This document shows positions 10,790-20,986 of a DNA stretch of 64,000 bases, one piece after another. Within the stretch, counting starts at the first letter, position 1. Each line of letters begins with the position of its first letter. The notes beneath the pieces were generated by a model. The model did no database searches and was not told where the DNA came from. It saw only the letters and a program-made list of their open reading frames with translations. The DNA comes from Lepturacanthus savala (taxonomy: Eukaryota > Chordata > Actinopteri > Scombriformes > Trichiuridae), in contig CM060470.1 in the NCBI GenBank assembly GCA_030544235.1, positions 11,557,356 through 11,621,355 on the forward strand, in the 5' to 3' direction. Both the position numbers and the translations under genes were made by a program.

Positions 10790-13700
10790 ATGACCGAAGG
10801 CAAAGCGAAAGAGCTCCTGGCGTTGAACCCGAAACAGGAGTCCGAGTTCAAGAAGAAGGTCCAGGAGGCGAAGAAGAACAAATCCAGCAAGGTGGGTAGA
10901 GCTGTGGCCTGAAACATGTGGTTCTTTACCCTTTTAACCCAGTAGCTTCTAGCTAAGTGCCAATAAAACCTAATTTGTGATGTTATTTGAGTGTAATAAC
11001 ACGTTACACAGAGGCTAGCAGTGTAATTGCTAGTTAATGCTAGTTAATCATGCACAGCCATGGTTTATACAGTTACTCCATAAAGTTTATGTTACATGAG
11101 GTCACATAAGTAGGCAAATGTTGATGAATCTGAGTGTAGTAATAATGTCTGGCTCTGTTTGGGTTTGTATGGTTTGCATTAAAATTGTCAAGTCTGTTTT
11201 CAGACAGTTTTTTTATTCTTGGTGTAACAGTTAAATCCTTCCTCCACATTAGAAAACCGCTGACAACAACTTGGAGTATAACTGATGAAGGATAAAAATT
11301 GTATTCAAATGTTTATCTGAAGCTAAAATTAATCTTCATCTACCCAAATGAGTTAAATCACATCTTTCACTGTTTAATTCCCCCCTTTTTTAAACTAAAA
11401 AGACAATATGGCAGATATGCGCTTGATATGACTCTATAAAAGCTTCAGACTGACTTTAAAATGCATTTTTGTGCAAAGTCCTCATTATTTTACACTGAAG
11501 GAGATCTTTAAATCATCAATATGTATAAGCGTGGAGATACATTTTCTGTTCGACTAATCATCAAATCATTGCAGCTGCACATGCAACAGTATATTTAGCT
11601 TTGGCACAAACTGAAAATGACCCCGGGATGTTTCTGTGGTTCGGGGTCAGATATCTGTGCCTACAGCGATGTGGTGCGTTAAGCTTATTGCGTGTCTCCT
11701 GGTGGCATCGTGATAAAACCCATGTACCAACATACTGTATCTTCTGGATAAAACAAATCCGCTTCACATCAGTGTCACTGCATCACACAGTAAAATGCAA
11801 ATGACAAAGTGCAAAAATCCATAAAAGCACATCTTTTAAGGCTCCTATGGGGAAAAAAATGCTTTATGTATGTGAAATGTATCCATAAAACATGTGTAAA
11901 TATCAACCAAATCTGGTGCTCTGTCCTGCAAATGTACCTATTATGCCGATGTAACTTAATTTTTTTTTTCTTCTCCTTTTCTAAGGCGGTCCGTCTGAGT
12001 CCTGGAGTGATCTATGTGGGCCATTTGCCGCTCGGGCTGTTTGAACCTCAGATCAAAACCTACTTTGAACAGTTCGGGAAAGTCCTCAGGTTGCGGCTCT
12101 CCAGGAGTAAAAAGGTAACATTGAACATGTAATAAGTAAGTCATGTAAACATGTGAAATATCGCAAGATTTAAAAAAAAAGAGCAATATCATTGTGAGCT
12201 AGCTAAGCTCCTTGTTTTCCTCAATCATCTCCTGTCAGGAGTCAAACAGGAAGACAAATTTAGATCTGCTGTGTTATCTATATGAGATGCTGCGTTAAAT
12301 ACAGTGGGAGTGGTGATCCTGCGGATTCGCGTCTCCTCAGTGATGAGGCTTTTGTGGCTCAGACTGAAAATGATCTCTGACGTCACAGTGGTCTGAGGTC
12401 AGATAACTGGGCCTAAAGTGTTCTGGTGCATTAAGCTTATTGCCTGCTCATGTATTTGCAGTGTGATAAAACCCATGTGCCAACAAAAGCATGAAGGGAA
12501 GCCGCGAAAAGGTTGTCATATTGGCAAATCTTTGAGAGCATCAAATAGAAATAGGGTTGTGGGTCAGATTTCTGGTATGCACTTTTTAAAAAAAGTAAAT
12601 ATTCAACTTTTTTTTCTATCTCATATTTCTGTGTTTGCAGACAGGCGGAAGCAAAGGCTATGCATTCATAGAGTTTGATTGTGATGAAGTAGCCAAGATT
12701 GTAGCGGAGACCATGAACAATTACCTGATGGGAGAGAGGCTCATCAAATGTGAGTAAAGTGCAAGTAAAAATCACATGAATTCACATGATTAGGAAATGC
12801 ATCGTGTCGGTGCTATGATGCTGCAATCGCACACACGCACATCTTAATTTGCAGAGTTGGTATTATTACAAATTTCAGTTGACGGGAATTATTACAGAAT
12901 AATTCCTCTTACTCCAGTGGTTGTTGTAGGCTCACGTGTTGCCTCTCACTGCTCCTCAGGTCACGTGGTTCCACCCGAGAAAGTACACGAGAAGCTGTTT
13001 GCCGGCTCCCAGAGGGGATTCAGGAAGCCGTCCCATCCCGCCGTGGCCCGCTACAACAAGACACGCACAACCGAGGAGATCGCCAAGATGACGGACAGGC
13101 TACTGCGCAAAGAATCGAAGCTCCGCAAGAGGATCGCCGCCCAGGGCATCGAATACGACTTTCCTGGATTTGTAAGTGTTTTAAAAGTCCCATATTTTAC
13201 ACCTTTCCTGTTTTGTTTTTAGTTGTGATATCTCTAAGAAGATATATTTGCAGTGTAGTGTAGTAAATGTTCTCTCAAGCTTCTCCCCTGAGAAATGACC
13301 TTTTAGTCTCTCTCTCATTAATATGAATGAGCCTCTCCTCTAATTGGCTGATTTGAATCAGGCAGGGGGACTGTGTAGTTGTATAGCAATCATGACTTCA
13401 ATGCACATTTTGTGCATTTCTCTGTGGATTGAGTGTTTTGAAACATACGACAGTATTCACGTAACACCTAGACCTTCTTATAATAGGAATATGATAAGAC
13501 TTCATAGAAGTTCTAAAATAGTTGAGGATTAAAATACACATGAAAGCCCTAGTGCTTATTTTTTGCTGTGGTCTATAGAAGTACAAGATGGCAGGTAGAA
13601 AAATGGAGGGGAAAGCAATTAAAATCTCACTTTGTGTGAAATGGGACCTTAATGAGAATGTTTGCTTTTTTTCCCCAAAGATTTATTGGGCATTTTTGCC

Positions 13701-14476
13701 TTTATATTTATCAATTTTGGAGGTTTAATTCCTTTATGGCCTTATCAGACCTGTGCGGTCAGTCATTTCTTATGGTCGTTCTGTTTATGGTTCCTGGTGC
13801 AATATGTTTGATTTCTAAGGGGACGACCTTTAAAAAAAAATAAAATCCCCTTTAAATAACAGTTATACTGAACATTGCATTGTTTAGGTGTGCAACATTT
13901 TGCAGCTACTACATTGTACGTTACCGTCTTTGTTAAACTTTTTATGCTTTTTCCTGTTTTCCAGGCTGCACAGGTGCCTCAGAAGAAAAAGTCCGACGCC
14001 ATGGACGCCTCAACGTGCAGCGAGGTAAGTCCAGTTTGCTTTGGCACAGGCTGAAAATGACCCCGGGCGTGTCAGTGGTCCGGGGTCAGATATCTGTGCC
14101 GACAGCGATGCGGTGCGTTAAGCTTATTGCGTGTCTCCTGGTGGCATCGTGATAAAACCCATGTACCAACATAATTTACGTTGTGAATGGAAAAAAAAAA
14201 TCTGCATTTCTTCGGAGTCGGAAGGAGAACGCGTGACTAACGAGGTCCCCTCTTCCGTTTCAGGACGCCACACCCGTTTGCACCCCCTCCCTGCTGGAGA
14301 GGAGGAAGTCGATGGTCGTCGACGACAACGCAGACGAGGAGATCGTCATCAAGATGCCGGCTGTAGAGAAAGACGAAGAGGAGGGAGATGACGACAACGA
14401 AGAAGAGGAAGACTCGGAGGACGACGAAGTCGCCGAAGCAGAAAAGGCCGCTATAAATGACGTGGAGGCCCAGTGA
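10790..14476 (+). CDS. nifk: NIFK, nucleolar RRM protein interacting with the FHA domain of Ki-67; complete, 6 exons
   Basis: Nucleolar RNA-binding protein of pre-rRNA processing that also docks on the Ki-67 FHA domain in mitosis. Exons 10790-10891, 11986-12114, 12641-12749, 12960-13171, 13965-14024 and 14264-14476 join in phase to 825 nt (274 aa; human about 293). All introns are GT-AG. The RRM covers about residues 41-120, with RNP2 around VIYVGHLP (42-49) and RNP1 around KGYAFIEF (82-89). A basic helical segment rich in R and K follows (about 125-180). TPVCTPSLLERRKS at 207-220 matches the human phospho-Thr234/Thr238 FHA-binding motif, so Ki-67 binding is likely conserved. The C-terminus is strongly acidic (Asp/Glu runs after residue 240), whereas human NIFK as I recall it ends in a basic KKRRR tail. 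Introns 1, 2 and 5 carry H/ACA snoRNAs. Neighbour clasp1 agrees with human synteny. Confidence 0.96.
11599..11735 (+). ncRNA. H/ACA-type snoRNA, copy 1 (nifk intron 1)
   Basis: Two-hairpin H/ACA fold read from sequence. The 5' hairpin has lower stem GGCACA/TGTGCC (from 11603) and upper stem TGACCCCG/CGGGGTCA, enclosing a pocket with CTGAAAA on the left. A 10-nt hinge holds ACAGCG, close to the H box ANANNA but ending in G. The 3' hairpin has lower stem TGGTGCGT/ATGTACCA (8 bp with G-U pairs) and upper stem ATTGC+GTGTC / GGCAT-c-GTGAT. ACA follows the stem directly at 11730-11732, with three more nucleotides to the end. Same-strand intron location in a ribosome-biogenesis gene is typical of vertebrate H/ACA RNAs. 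Two paralogues with the same architecture lie in other nifk introns. Target and orthologue name were not identified. Confidence 0.85.
12352..12488 (+). ncRNA. H/ACA-type snoRNA, copy 2 (nifk intron 2)
   Basis: Diverged paralogue of the intron 1 RNA with the same fold rebuilt by different pairs. The 5' lower stem is GGCTCAG/CTGGGCC (from 12356) instead of GGCACA/TGTGCC, and the pocket keeps CTGAAAA. The hinge is TAAAGTGTTC, with an H-box-like AAAGTG. The 3' lower stem is TGGTGCAT/ATGTGCCA, all 8 positions paired. The upper stem is ATTGC+CTGC / GCAG-t-GTGAT with the same single-nucleotide bulge position. The ACA box is at 12483-12485. The 3' pocket strands TAAGCTT and AAAACCC are identical to the other copies, so the 3' guide function should be shared. 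Confidence 0.85.
14040..14174 (+). ncRNA. H/ACA-type snoRNA, copy 3 (nifk intron 5)
   Basis: Close paralogue of copy 1. The 5' hairpin has lower stem GGCACAG/CTGTGCC (from 14043) and upper stem beginning TGACCCCGG. The hinge is GACAGCGATG. The 3' hairpin has lower stem CGGTGCGT/ATGTACCA with one terminal mismatch, and the same upper stem as copy 1. ACA is at 14169-14171. The host intron is only 239 nt, so the RNA fills more than half of it: it begins about 15 nt after the 5' splice site and ends about 90 nt before the 3' splice site, a usual spacing for intron-processed snoRNAs. Confidence 0.85.
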
Positions 14477-14867
14477 AAGTCTTTTTTTTTTTTATCGCGG
14501 ACTTTGTTCTTCTGGTCGTCAGAGCAGAGATTCACACACATGTGATCACATGTGGTCTTCGATTTGCTTCGAGTGCGACAGGGCAACTTCAAACTGAAAT
14601 CACAGTGTTTTTAATTATGTGTAAATCACATAATTTGAAAAGAAAAAGATTCCATCATAATTGTGGTTATTATTGTGAGTACACGGATGGTGTTTAGGAA
14701 AAACCTCACAATGATCCAGATTTATTGCTCGGACTTGTTTAACAGCAGCAAATTTGCATTTCAGTTTTGGAGCAGGCTGTTTCATTTCCCTTATAGGGCT
14801 GTAATGTTGATAAAAAACATAATCATATTTTGTGTGTGTTATAACCACACTTTTCTAAAGAGATGCG

Positions 14868-14907
14868 ATTAAACCTGTGCTATGTCAACTGTTCTTAAAA
14901 AAATAAA
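14868..14907 (+). terminator. nifk polyadenylation signals
   Basis: ATTAAA at 14868-14873 and AATAAA at 14902-14907 lie about 390-430 nt after the nifk stop codon. Either would give a short 3' UTR. The assignment is by position only. Confidence 0.55.
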
Positions 14908-14909
14908 CA

Positions 14910-16400
14910 TGAAAATCCACTCGCAGTCATTTTAACACACAGGATTAGTAGGTTTGTTACTGTATAGAACAAGCAAACACAAATTAACACACTGGTTACA
15001 GTGTAATATGCCTTTTTCACAAGAAACCTTTCAACGCGTCAAAGTGGGAAAAGCACGTTTTTAAAGTTAATGATGGGTGGATCACATTTAGCAGGTTTTG
15101 TGTAATGCCGATGCATCATCAGGCCTGACTGGACATGTGAAGCAGTCATTAATATTAGTAATGTGCTTTTTCTACTCCTTATCCGTATCATTCGCTTTGT
15201 CAAACTTGAACTTTGTTTGCAAGATAAGACGATAAAACAATGTCAATATGCAATTCCTCAAGGATAGCAAAGTGTTTCATGTTTCCGTAAGAAATGGACG
15301 CTGTTGTATTTTTGACGGCTAATTTATTATCGGCCTGTGTTGTATACTTCTCACAAAGTAAAGACTGTAAAGACAAAGTAGTTGCTGTAGACTGGGTGTT
15401 TTTTTCTGATTAAAATGGTAAAAACTGTTGAACCATGACATATTCAATGTTAAGTTTTTTTAATTTGTTCTTTTACTTAACGCTTTTGGGAAAGGGTGCT
15501 ATATTAGGTGTATTAAACAGTAATGCAATACTTATATGAAGCTGTGCTTTTAATATTAAATGACTAAAGGTTTCTCAAATTGGCTGCGCATTTATAAGCT
15601 ACAACAGTAAAAAGCCATCATATGTCTGTTAGTGACAGAAAACCAATACAATATTTTGCTGATAATACTTCTGTACTTTTAATTAACATTTTAAATTCAG
15701 CATTTTGTACTTGTAGTATTTAGACAACAGTATTTCTTAAGTAAATGGTACAATGTAACAAAGTGATAATACTTCAGTATTTTTTGGGAGTTTCCATACT
15801 TGGAGATTTCACTTTTGCTTCACCATTTCCCATAAGCATTCATGTTACTGTAAAATAAAATAGGAATTCGGTGGAAACCGTCTGAGAATAAACATCATTC
15901 TCATAATTCTTGCTTTTTCAATACCATATTTAGTATAGTGCAATAAATCCTACCCATATATTTGTATATTAAAAACATTTTTTTTATATATGTTGAAATT
16001 GTGCTTTGAATACTTTTGCTCTTTTAACTTGTGCACTTCAGTTGTAAATGTAATGAAAAGCAATTTCCCCTTGGGGATTAATTTTCAGCATTCATCTATA
16101 ATTATTTCAGTACCTAAGTACATTTATTACCGTTAAACAACTTTAGATACTGAAATACAATAAATATCAGATAGTTTATGTTTTTAAGTAATACCAGGGG
16201 ACTATTACCTACTAAAAAGTTCATGTTGTGGTCAGATATCTGTTATTTTTCGTTTATTAAGTGTCTTTCAGGTAGTTCCCCGCACCACCGCAGTAAAACA
16301 CTTTATCCACTAGATGTCGCCAGACGTCGATTTATACACAGCTGTTTTTTTTTCCTTTTTTTAAAACATTGCCATGCGACAGTTTTCCAAGTGCCAACAT
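14910..16400. other. nifk-clasp1 intergenic spacer
   Basis: AT-rich spacer with no coding exon that I can support. A retroposon-tail-like phrase (TTTCCCCTTGGGGATTAAT at about 16064-16082) resembles the 3' ends of fish LINE elements. Nothing else was recognised. Confidence 0.5.
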
Positions 16401-16404
16401 CATC

Positions 16405-16587
16405 CCTGGACCGACTGCGCATGCGCGCGACGATCCCATTCTTGTCCTGCAGGCAGCATTCCGGGTGGAGAGTGTGAGAGAAAGAGAAAAAGACACAGGA
16501 GCTCCGAGGGCCGTAGACTGGAGGTTTCAGCGCGAGAAACGGCACCGTTCACGTCCGAAACCGGCCGCGGCGTCCGAGTAGGATATG
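16405..16587 (+). promoter_or_regulatory. clasp1: clasp1 promoter and noncoding first exon
   Basis: Local G+C- and CpG-rich island just upstream of the clasp1 coding exons and the only such island in the spacer. TGCGCATGCGCG at 16416-16427 is a perfect NRF-1 site (YGCGCAYGCGCR), common in CpG-island promoters. The segment ends in a strong donor, GTGAGT, after 16587. No long reading frame runs through it, so I read it as the 5' UTR exon that splices to the exon bearing the ATG at 20987; candidate acceptors lie just before 20877 and 20904. The transcription start is not defined by the sequence. Confidence 0.6.
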
Positions 16588-17405
16588 GTGAGTATACGTA
16601 CGGTGGCGTGGGTTGACGTTACGACCTCCTCGGCGCGTTTTCTTGTCTTTTATGCTGCCTGTCTGCCTGTGGACTGACGTTTCAATGAAAGGCTCCGCTA
16701 GAGGCTAGCTTTAGGTTAGCTTTTATTCCCCCCCCTCCTTCTCCTCCTCTTCACACACACACACACACCTACTCTTGTCTGGCAGGGTGGGGAAAGGTGA
16801 GCCAGCTGTTTTTCAGAAAGGAAAAGGAGCGTTTAATGGTGGAATGGCTGTGTAATAAGTGTTTAGAGGCTGCGTTTTGTTTGGTAGCAGCTAACATTGC
16901 ACAAAAGCAGAGAGCTTTATTTGTGTGTGCGCGTGCATAGGCGTATATTAAGGGGGGGGGATGCAGGGGATACATCCCCGAAATATTTAGAACATGTGCA
17001 TTTGTCTCGTCCAATAAAAAATAAAAGCATGAAAGAAGCGGAGGACTTTTATTTTTATAACTATTAAAAAAAAAGTATATCATTCCTGTACGTGTTGACT
17101 CGGCAGGGATCGTTAAATGAGGAAAAAAGTTGATCTACAGCAGAATTCGTATTTGAAATGAATACAGGATAAGAGGCTGACTGCATTGTATTACATTGCA
17201 TTTTCAACTGTCATCTAGTGCCTGAATGTGGTGTTTTCTGTGATGTAAATAAAGATGTTTCCACCATTCATTAATGAAGAAAAGGCTCATTTTGGTGCAT
17301 AAACCAGAATGTAGGAAGTGTTTGATGCTCAAAATTTCCTGGGGGAAAGACCACTGATCCCCATACTTAATATACTCCCCCCCCATGTTCAAATAAAGCC
17401 TAATC

Positions 17406-17440
<35 letters not shown>
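17406..17440. repeat. (TG)n microsatellite
   Basis: Pure TG tract of about 35 bp in clasp1 intron 1. Confidence 0.95.
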
Positions 17441-17441
<1 letters not shown>

Positions 17442-19519
17442 TCTGTCAAAGGTCCTGTGCAAACTGAATAAGCAGTTTTAAGGCGGCGCAGTAATATTCC
17501 AATGCATAACAGAGATAGTTGTCTTGTTACTATGTTATTGACATGTATTACATTGGTATGGTGTAAAGGACAGTTTCACAGTTTTCCGAGCGCGTCTCAA
17601 AACAACATTTGGATTCTCATGCGAACGGCGAGAGAGGTTTTCCTCGTTGTAATCATTCCTCATGTTCATACTGGCTATTAAAAGAATGTAAGTGATGGTG
17701 TGGCAGAACCCACTGTGTGGCCACAGTCATTTAGTGCAGAAATGCATTTAAAAGTTGCAAGGCCTCGCTAGTCGGAGTTAGTCGCATCACCATGGGTATA
17801 TGACACATTTACACTCTTTTTATTATCAAATCCCCTCTTTGTGTTTCCTCCGACGATGTTTTCCCGTTGAGCTGCGGCGTGGGAGTATAGGCTAGTAATA
17901 AAAATAGGGACTTTGGCGGCAAAAATACTGTAATGTTGAATATATACCACTGCTTATGCTTGATTTGACTCATTCGGAGCTGCAAAATAGCTTCAGATAA
18001 ACTTTTGAATACATTTTTTTACCTGGAAGGAGAAGTAGATAGAATTGTAGAAGTGCGTTACGATGCAATGATTAAGCAAAGAAGATATTTTTCATTGTTT
18101 ATTTGGGCTCCTGTTTTGAGACCAATGAAAAAAAAAGTGACTTTTTTAGCCTCCTCGCACACAGTGCACTAAAAATGTATTACACTCAGATCATTGCAGA
18201 TTATTTTCCAGCATTTATTTACACAAACATTCACACACTTAAATGTCAATGCATACACACCCAGCAGCAATAAATATACATACTGACTCATGCGTAGTCT
18301 GTTTTCTATTAGTTGTTTTTATTCTGATTCTGTTTTATCCACTTTCATCGTTTAGCTGCTTTTAACCTGAATCTCAATACAAAGAAGGAAACATGGGGCT
18401 ATAAATTAGCCTCTGCAGCATTACATCAGTCGCATTGCTTCTCCTTATTTAACAATGTTTATCTGTACTGTCCCTGTTAAATAAACTAACATTTGAATAC
18501 ATTTAGCCACCATCACTGCGGCCAAAAAAATGTAACTTTTCACCTACTTTTAAGAAGTAGTTCACACGTTGTGTCACCGTGAAGGTTATAGTCCAGTGAA
18601 TTTGGCCAACAACTATCTGCTCCAAAAAAGAAAAAAAAAATGCAGTTTTGATTTCCACCTCCCAGAACAAAGGCCCACATCTGATAGGACTTTTTTTTTT
18701 CAGACATTCCTGTCTGGCAGATAGTCTTGTCACACAACAACAAGAAAAAAAAAATCTTTGAGGTTACTAGAAGGCAAGGAGCCCCGTCAGCGTACGAGCA
18801 AATAAACATTGGCTGCAGTGACGTCCTTGTGTCTTATTCATCTGGAGCGTTTCCATGGCAGCGGTGGCTTGTCAAGATGAGTATTTGAAGCTGTCGGGAG
18901 AGGAGCGAGTTGTGTTGGGGTGGGGTAATTCATTCAGGGCCTTATTGTTTTCAGAGGCAGATTTAAAAATTTTTTTTTTACATTCTTTTTGAGCGTCTTG
19001 GACTAAATTCGTTGACTAAGCGGCAACAGATCGGCCTGAAATCAAATCTGGATTCTTCTAAACTAACGTACAATTCTTTTTTTTTTTTCAATTTAAACCT
19101 TGTTTTTTTGTATTTAAAAACATTCTTTATTAACCCATTTAAACCCATATTATTGTCAAAGATTTCATCCATATAATTATGTCGGTTGAGTCACTAACAA
19201 TTATGTTATACATCTATTTTTTTTGTTGTTTTCCATTTTGTACTCAAAAAATAGCATTTTCATAGCGATTATAGTTGCCGCTTGCAAAAATCTATTTATC
19301 CCATGTACAAAATTCTTTTTGGGGGTGATTGTTCTAGACACTTGAATGATAGATATATACATGACAGGGTTAAACATCATAATAATCTAAATAAAGGTCG
19401 CACTAGGAAAACCTTTTTTGCTCTTTTTGCTTAAAACGTAAAAAGTCGTCTACTATCATGTCCGGAAAAATAAGCAACAACGAATATCTTTTTATTGTTT
19501 TTGAATTTAATTATGCATT

Positions 19520-19715
19520 GTAGCATTGTGTGGCGCCAGGGGCCGTCTGCAAGCATCCCCCTATTGACATGTACGCGCAGCTGTTGATCTCTCGCTCTTT
19601 GTGCGTGTGAGCGACAACGACAGAATCGCGTTGGGGAGGGGGGAATCGATTCGTGGCGCTCGGTTTTCATTCTGTGGCGCTGTGCCACAGGTTGGTCAAC
19701 GTGTGGGAAACGCTG
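19520..19715. mobile_element. hAT-like nonautonomous element, fragment
   Basis: Shares an extended segment with 30548-30788: a CTCTCGCTCTTTGTGCGTGTGAG-like stretch, then TGTGGCGCTGTGCCACA, then the terminal GTGTGGGAAACGCTG. The left end is eroded, so the start is approximate. Confidence 0.5.
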
Positions 19716-20986
19716 CTCTAGTCAAAACAAACTAAATAAATGTATTTAAAAAAAAATAGTATTTTCTGTTTCAGCCCTTTCACAAAATATAGGAAAGTAA
19801 AAAAAAAATCTAATAAACTTTACTAACCTACTTCCGAAAGTAGACGGAACTTACTTACCGGGCCCCAAAGTGTTTTGATGCATTAACATTACAGGCGTAC
19901 CAGCTCATCTCCACTCCTCTGGGAAGGCTTTCCAAACGATTTAGAAACGTGGCTGCAGGGATTTGCTCTCAGTCAGCCACGACAGAATTAGTTAGGTCGG
20001 ACCACTGACGTCGGGACGATAAGGACCGGCTCGTTCCAGATGTTAAATTGGTTAATGGATGGACAGAAAAATAACCTGGAACGATGCTGATGGTCATTTT
20101 ACTGATTGTTTGAACCCTTATCAGGCCAAAATGCCAAAATAGGATTATTAACTGATGGTAAAGCGCATTGTGTTTTGATGGGTACGTCAGTATGGAAAGG
20201 CTTTATCTGTACTTTTTTATATATTATAAAAAAGTACAGATATCCAGGCAATATAGTGTCTATAATCTTTTTTTCAAATTAGATGAGAGACCTTTCATTT
20301 CGCTAACTAAATATGGAACAAATTTAGATGGGGCTATTTTTTTGTGTAGTAGCAGCACCGATAATGATGCTGAAGATGAAAAGATTCCAAATGAATTGAG
20401 TGTTTTCTCTCCGTTCTGCTCCACCAGGGCTCTCCAGGGCAGATCCCGGGACAAGACATGGAGCTGTGATTCAGCCCTCTCCATCCATCTCCATTTGCTG
20501 CTTCGCCTGCTGCTCGCCAGAAACCACCTCTTCCAACCCCGCTATAGCGGTTTGGCCCGGGCTCCTCGAAGAGAAGAAGAGGGGGGGAAAAAAAAGGAAA
20601 AAAAAAAAAAAAAAAAAGTGGGCGGGAGTAGTAAACTTTCCCCAGCTGCTGTCCAGACACACACATGCTGCATTGCTGCCATTCCCCAAAGCACTGCTCC
20701 ATCCATCCATAGGGCACGGCCACTAGCTTGCTAGCGCGCTAAAGGGAAACAAAACAAAAAAAAAAGAAAAAAGCCCTGTCCTCAGGGATAAAAATACAAG
20801 CAGACTGTGTACACTTTGTCTCTTTTCCGGGTCACCCAGCCGCACACTCACCAAGCGGGGGGCTTCTTTTGTTTAGCTGTCAATCCTGCTGCTTTTTGAG
20901 CAGCGGAGGCTCGCTATCAGGCAGCCAGGAAGTCATTCAGCCGGACGGACTGAGGACAGCGGAGGAGGTGCCGACCCGAGGCCGGG

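Larger units (their letters stand above)
16588..20876 (+). other. clasp1 intron 1
   Basis: No coding exon seen. It holds a (TG)n tract at 17406-17440, a perfect 17-bp AT-rich hairpin at 20205-20241, a hAT-like fragment near 19520-19715, and a long A-rich tract at about 20587-20618. The last 500 bp are moderately C-rich and could hold a second transcription start. Confidence 0.5.

Noticed and set aside
11599..14174. The repeated nifk intron blocks as a transposon family
   Set aside because: Copies are confined to nifk introns on the coding strand, lack terminal repeats and target duplications, and preserve stems by paired changes, which fits snoRNA.
14131..14391. Plus-strand frame running from the snoRNA into the last nifk exon
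   Set aside because: It is a different frame from the NIFK protein in the exon and begins inside the intron 5 snoRNA.
20168..20734. 188-codon plus-strand open frame with a Lys-rich run
   Set aside because: It crosses an A-rich tract and has no recognisable domain. It lies in clasp1 intron 1, and the frame is held open by simple sequence.
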